This document shows, piece by piece, positions 6,068 through 6,604 of a DNA stretch of 6,604 nucleotides. The DNA comes from Pyrinomonadaceae bacterium (lineage in GTDB: Bacteria; Acidobacteriota; Blastocatellia; Pyrinomonadales; Pyrinomonadaceae). Under the pieces are notes generated by a model, which was not told where the DNA came from, did not search any database, and was given only the letters and a program-made list of their open reading frames with translations. Every line of letters begins with the position of its first letter. Position 1 is the first letter of the stretch. The stretch covers positions 1 through 6,604 of the forward strand of contig JACMLC010000188.1 in assembly GCA_014379795.1 (NCBI GenBank). The letters run 5' to 3'. The translations under genes and the position numbers were made by a program.

Positions 6068-6604
6068 TCAAACTTGAGAGTTAATAATGTGATCTGCGAT
6101 TCGCTCTGACAGTGCACTGATGGTCGCGGATGGATTAACTGAAAGCGCGGTCGGGATGATGGAGCCGTCGGAGACGTAGAGGTTCGGGTAGTTCCAGACT
6201 TCGCCGAATTCGTTGACGACGCCCTGGTCTTTGTCATCAGACATGACGGAGCCGCCGAGGGGGTGCGCGGTTAGAAGTTTGCGAAGCGGCCAGCCCCAGA
6301 GGAGGCTGGTTTTGTACTTGCCTCCAATGCCGTCGCTCAGTTCTTTGAGGCCGCGTTCCATCTCTTTGAACATCTGGCGGCTGCGGCGGCTGTTCCACTT
6401 GATGTCTATGTTGCCGCCGGAGAGTTTCATCTGGCCGTCCGCGGCATCCGTGCCCATGCCGAGGTAAGGCAGGAAGCGCGGGGTCACGCCGCCTTGAAAA
6501 AGTTTGTCCGCGCCGTCCGTGAAGCCGGAGGCTTGGCTGAGGCCGAGCGTGCGCAGGATGTATTTTTTGACGAAGAGATGCAGATTTTTCAGACGGTTCG
6601 GGAC
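6068..6604 (-). CDS. GMC oxidoreductase, cholesterol-oxidase-like, C-terminal part (5' end outside window)
   Basis: 178 C-terminal residues are visible, and the frame is open to the window edge. GMC enzymes are FAD flavoproteins that oxidise alcohols, sterols or sugars. The C-terminal signature is clear: LTAHPLGG (111-118, visible numbering) supplies the active-site His114, NLYVSDGSIIP (141-151) is the FAD-contacting strand and loop, and VNPSATISALSERIADH (156-172) supplies Asn157, the usual His partner, followed by the last helix. Spacing and the VNP..TI.AL.ER pattern are closest to the cholesterol-oxidase branch, but the substrate cannot be set from this part, and the N-terminal GxGxxG FAD motif lies outside the window. 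An internal GTG at 6487 is not the start, since homologous-looking sequence continues upstream of it. The next genes on this strand are a possible 32-codon ORF one base away and the hydrolase 130 bp on. Confidence 0.87.
   Translation of the reverse strand, partial: VPNRLKNLHLFVKKYILRTLGLSQASGFTDGADKLFQGGVTPRFLPYLGMGTDAADGQMKLSGGNIDIKWNSRRSRQMFKEMERGLKELSDGIGGKYKTSLLWGWPLRKLLTAHPLGGSVMSDDKDQGVVNEFGEVWNYPNLYVSDGSIIPTALSVNPSATISALSERIADHIINSQV

Noticed and set aside
5968..6237. 89-codon minus-strand ORF beginning inside the GMC gene
   Set aside because: Its first two thirds are the out-of-frame reading of the GMC coding region; only the last 32 codons lie in the gap and are reported separately with low confidence.

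Overview
This looks like a bacterial chromosomal segment of moderate GC content. It carries ordinary metabolic and membrane genes, plus one small module that appears to have been inserted. The mix (an MscS channel with a cyclic-nucleotide domain, a GT39-type membrane glycosyltransferase, a GMC oxidoreductase, a VapBC-type toxin-antitoxin pair) suggests a free-living environmental bacterium. Acidobacteriota would fit, but that is a guess from gene style and no marker gene confirms it. No rRNA, tRNA, CRISPR array, transposase or integrase was recognised.

Layout. Positions 1-435 (+) are the 3' end of an Nramp-family metal-ion transporter. It is followed on the same strand by a complete 486-residue MscS-type channel with a C-terminal cyclic-nucleotide-binding domain (576-2036). 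From 2125 to 2817, on the minus strand, lies a compact module transcribed in the order tiny leader ORF (2817-2746), VapB-like antitoxin (2749-2513), PIN-domain VapC toxin (2511-2125). The three reading frames overlap or nearly touch. At 2891-2947 (+) there is a second, diverged copy of the last codons of the MscS gene, ending 10 bp from the 3' end of a GT39-type glycosyltransferase (4445-2958, minus). Then come an alpha/beta hydrolase resembling the DUF6051 group (5937-4633, minus) and the 3' part of a cholesterol-oxidase-like GMC flavoenzyme (6604-6068, minus). A 32-codon basic ORF (6066-5968) sits in the gap between those last two genes.

Reading it together. The most informative feature is the repeated MscS gene tail flanking the toxin-antitoxin module. 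The two tails differ in their last 12 codons only at silent positions, and the outer copy sits where the end of the channel gene would be expected in a simple convergent arrangement with the glycosyltransferase. The simplest reading is that about 0.9 kb carrying the toxin-antitoxin module was inserted at the 3' end of the channel gene. Either the insertion brought its own version of that gene end, or a tandem homologue was mostly deleted. The GMC gene, small ORF and hydrolase may be co-transcribed, but nothing in the window shows that they share a pathway. Gaps between genes are all under about 190 bp. The 436-575 gap shows no convincing promoter. The 4446-4632 gap presumably holds the glycosyltransferase promoter, but I could not identify convincing -35/-10 boxes.
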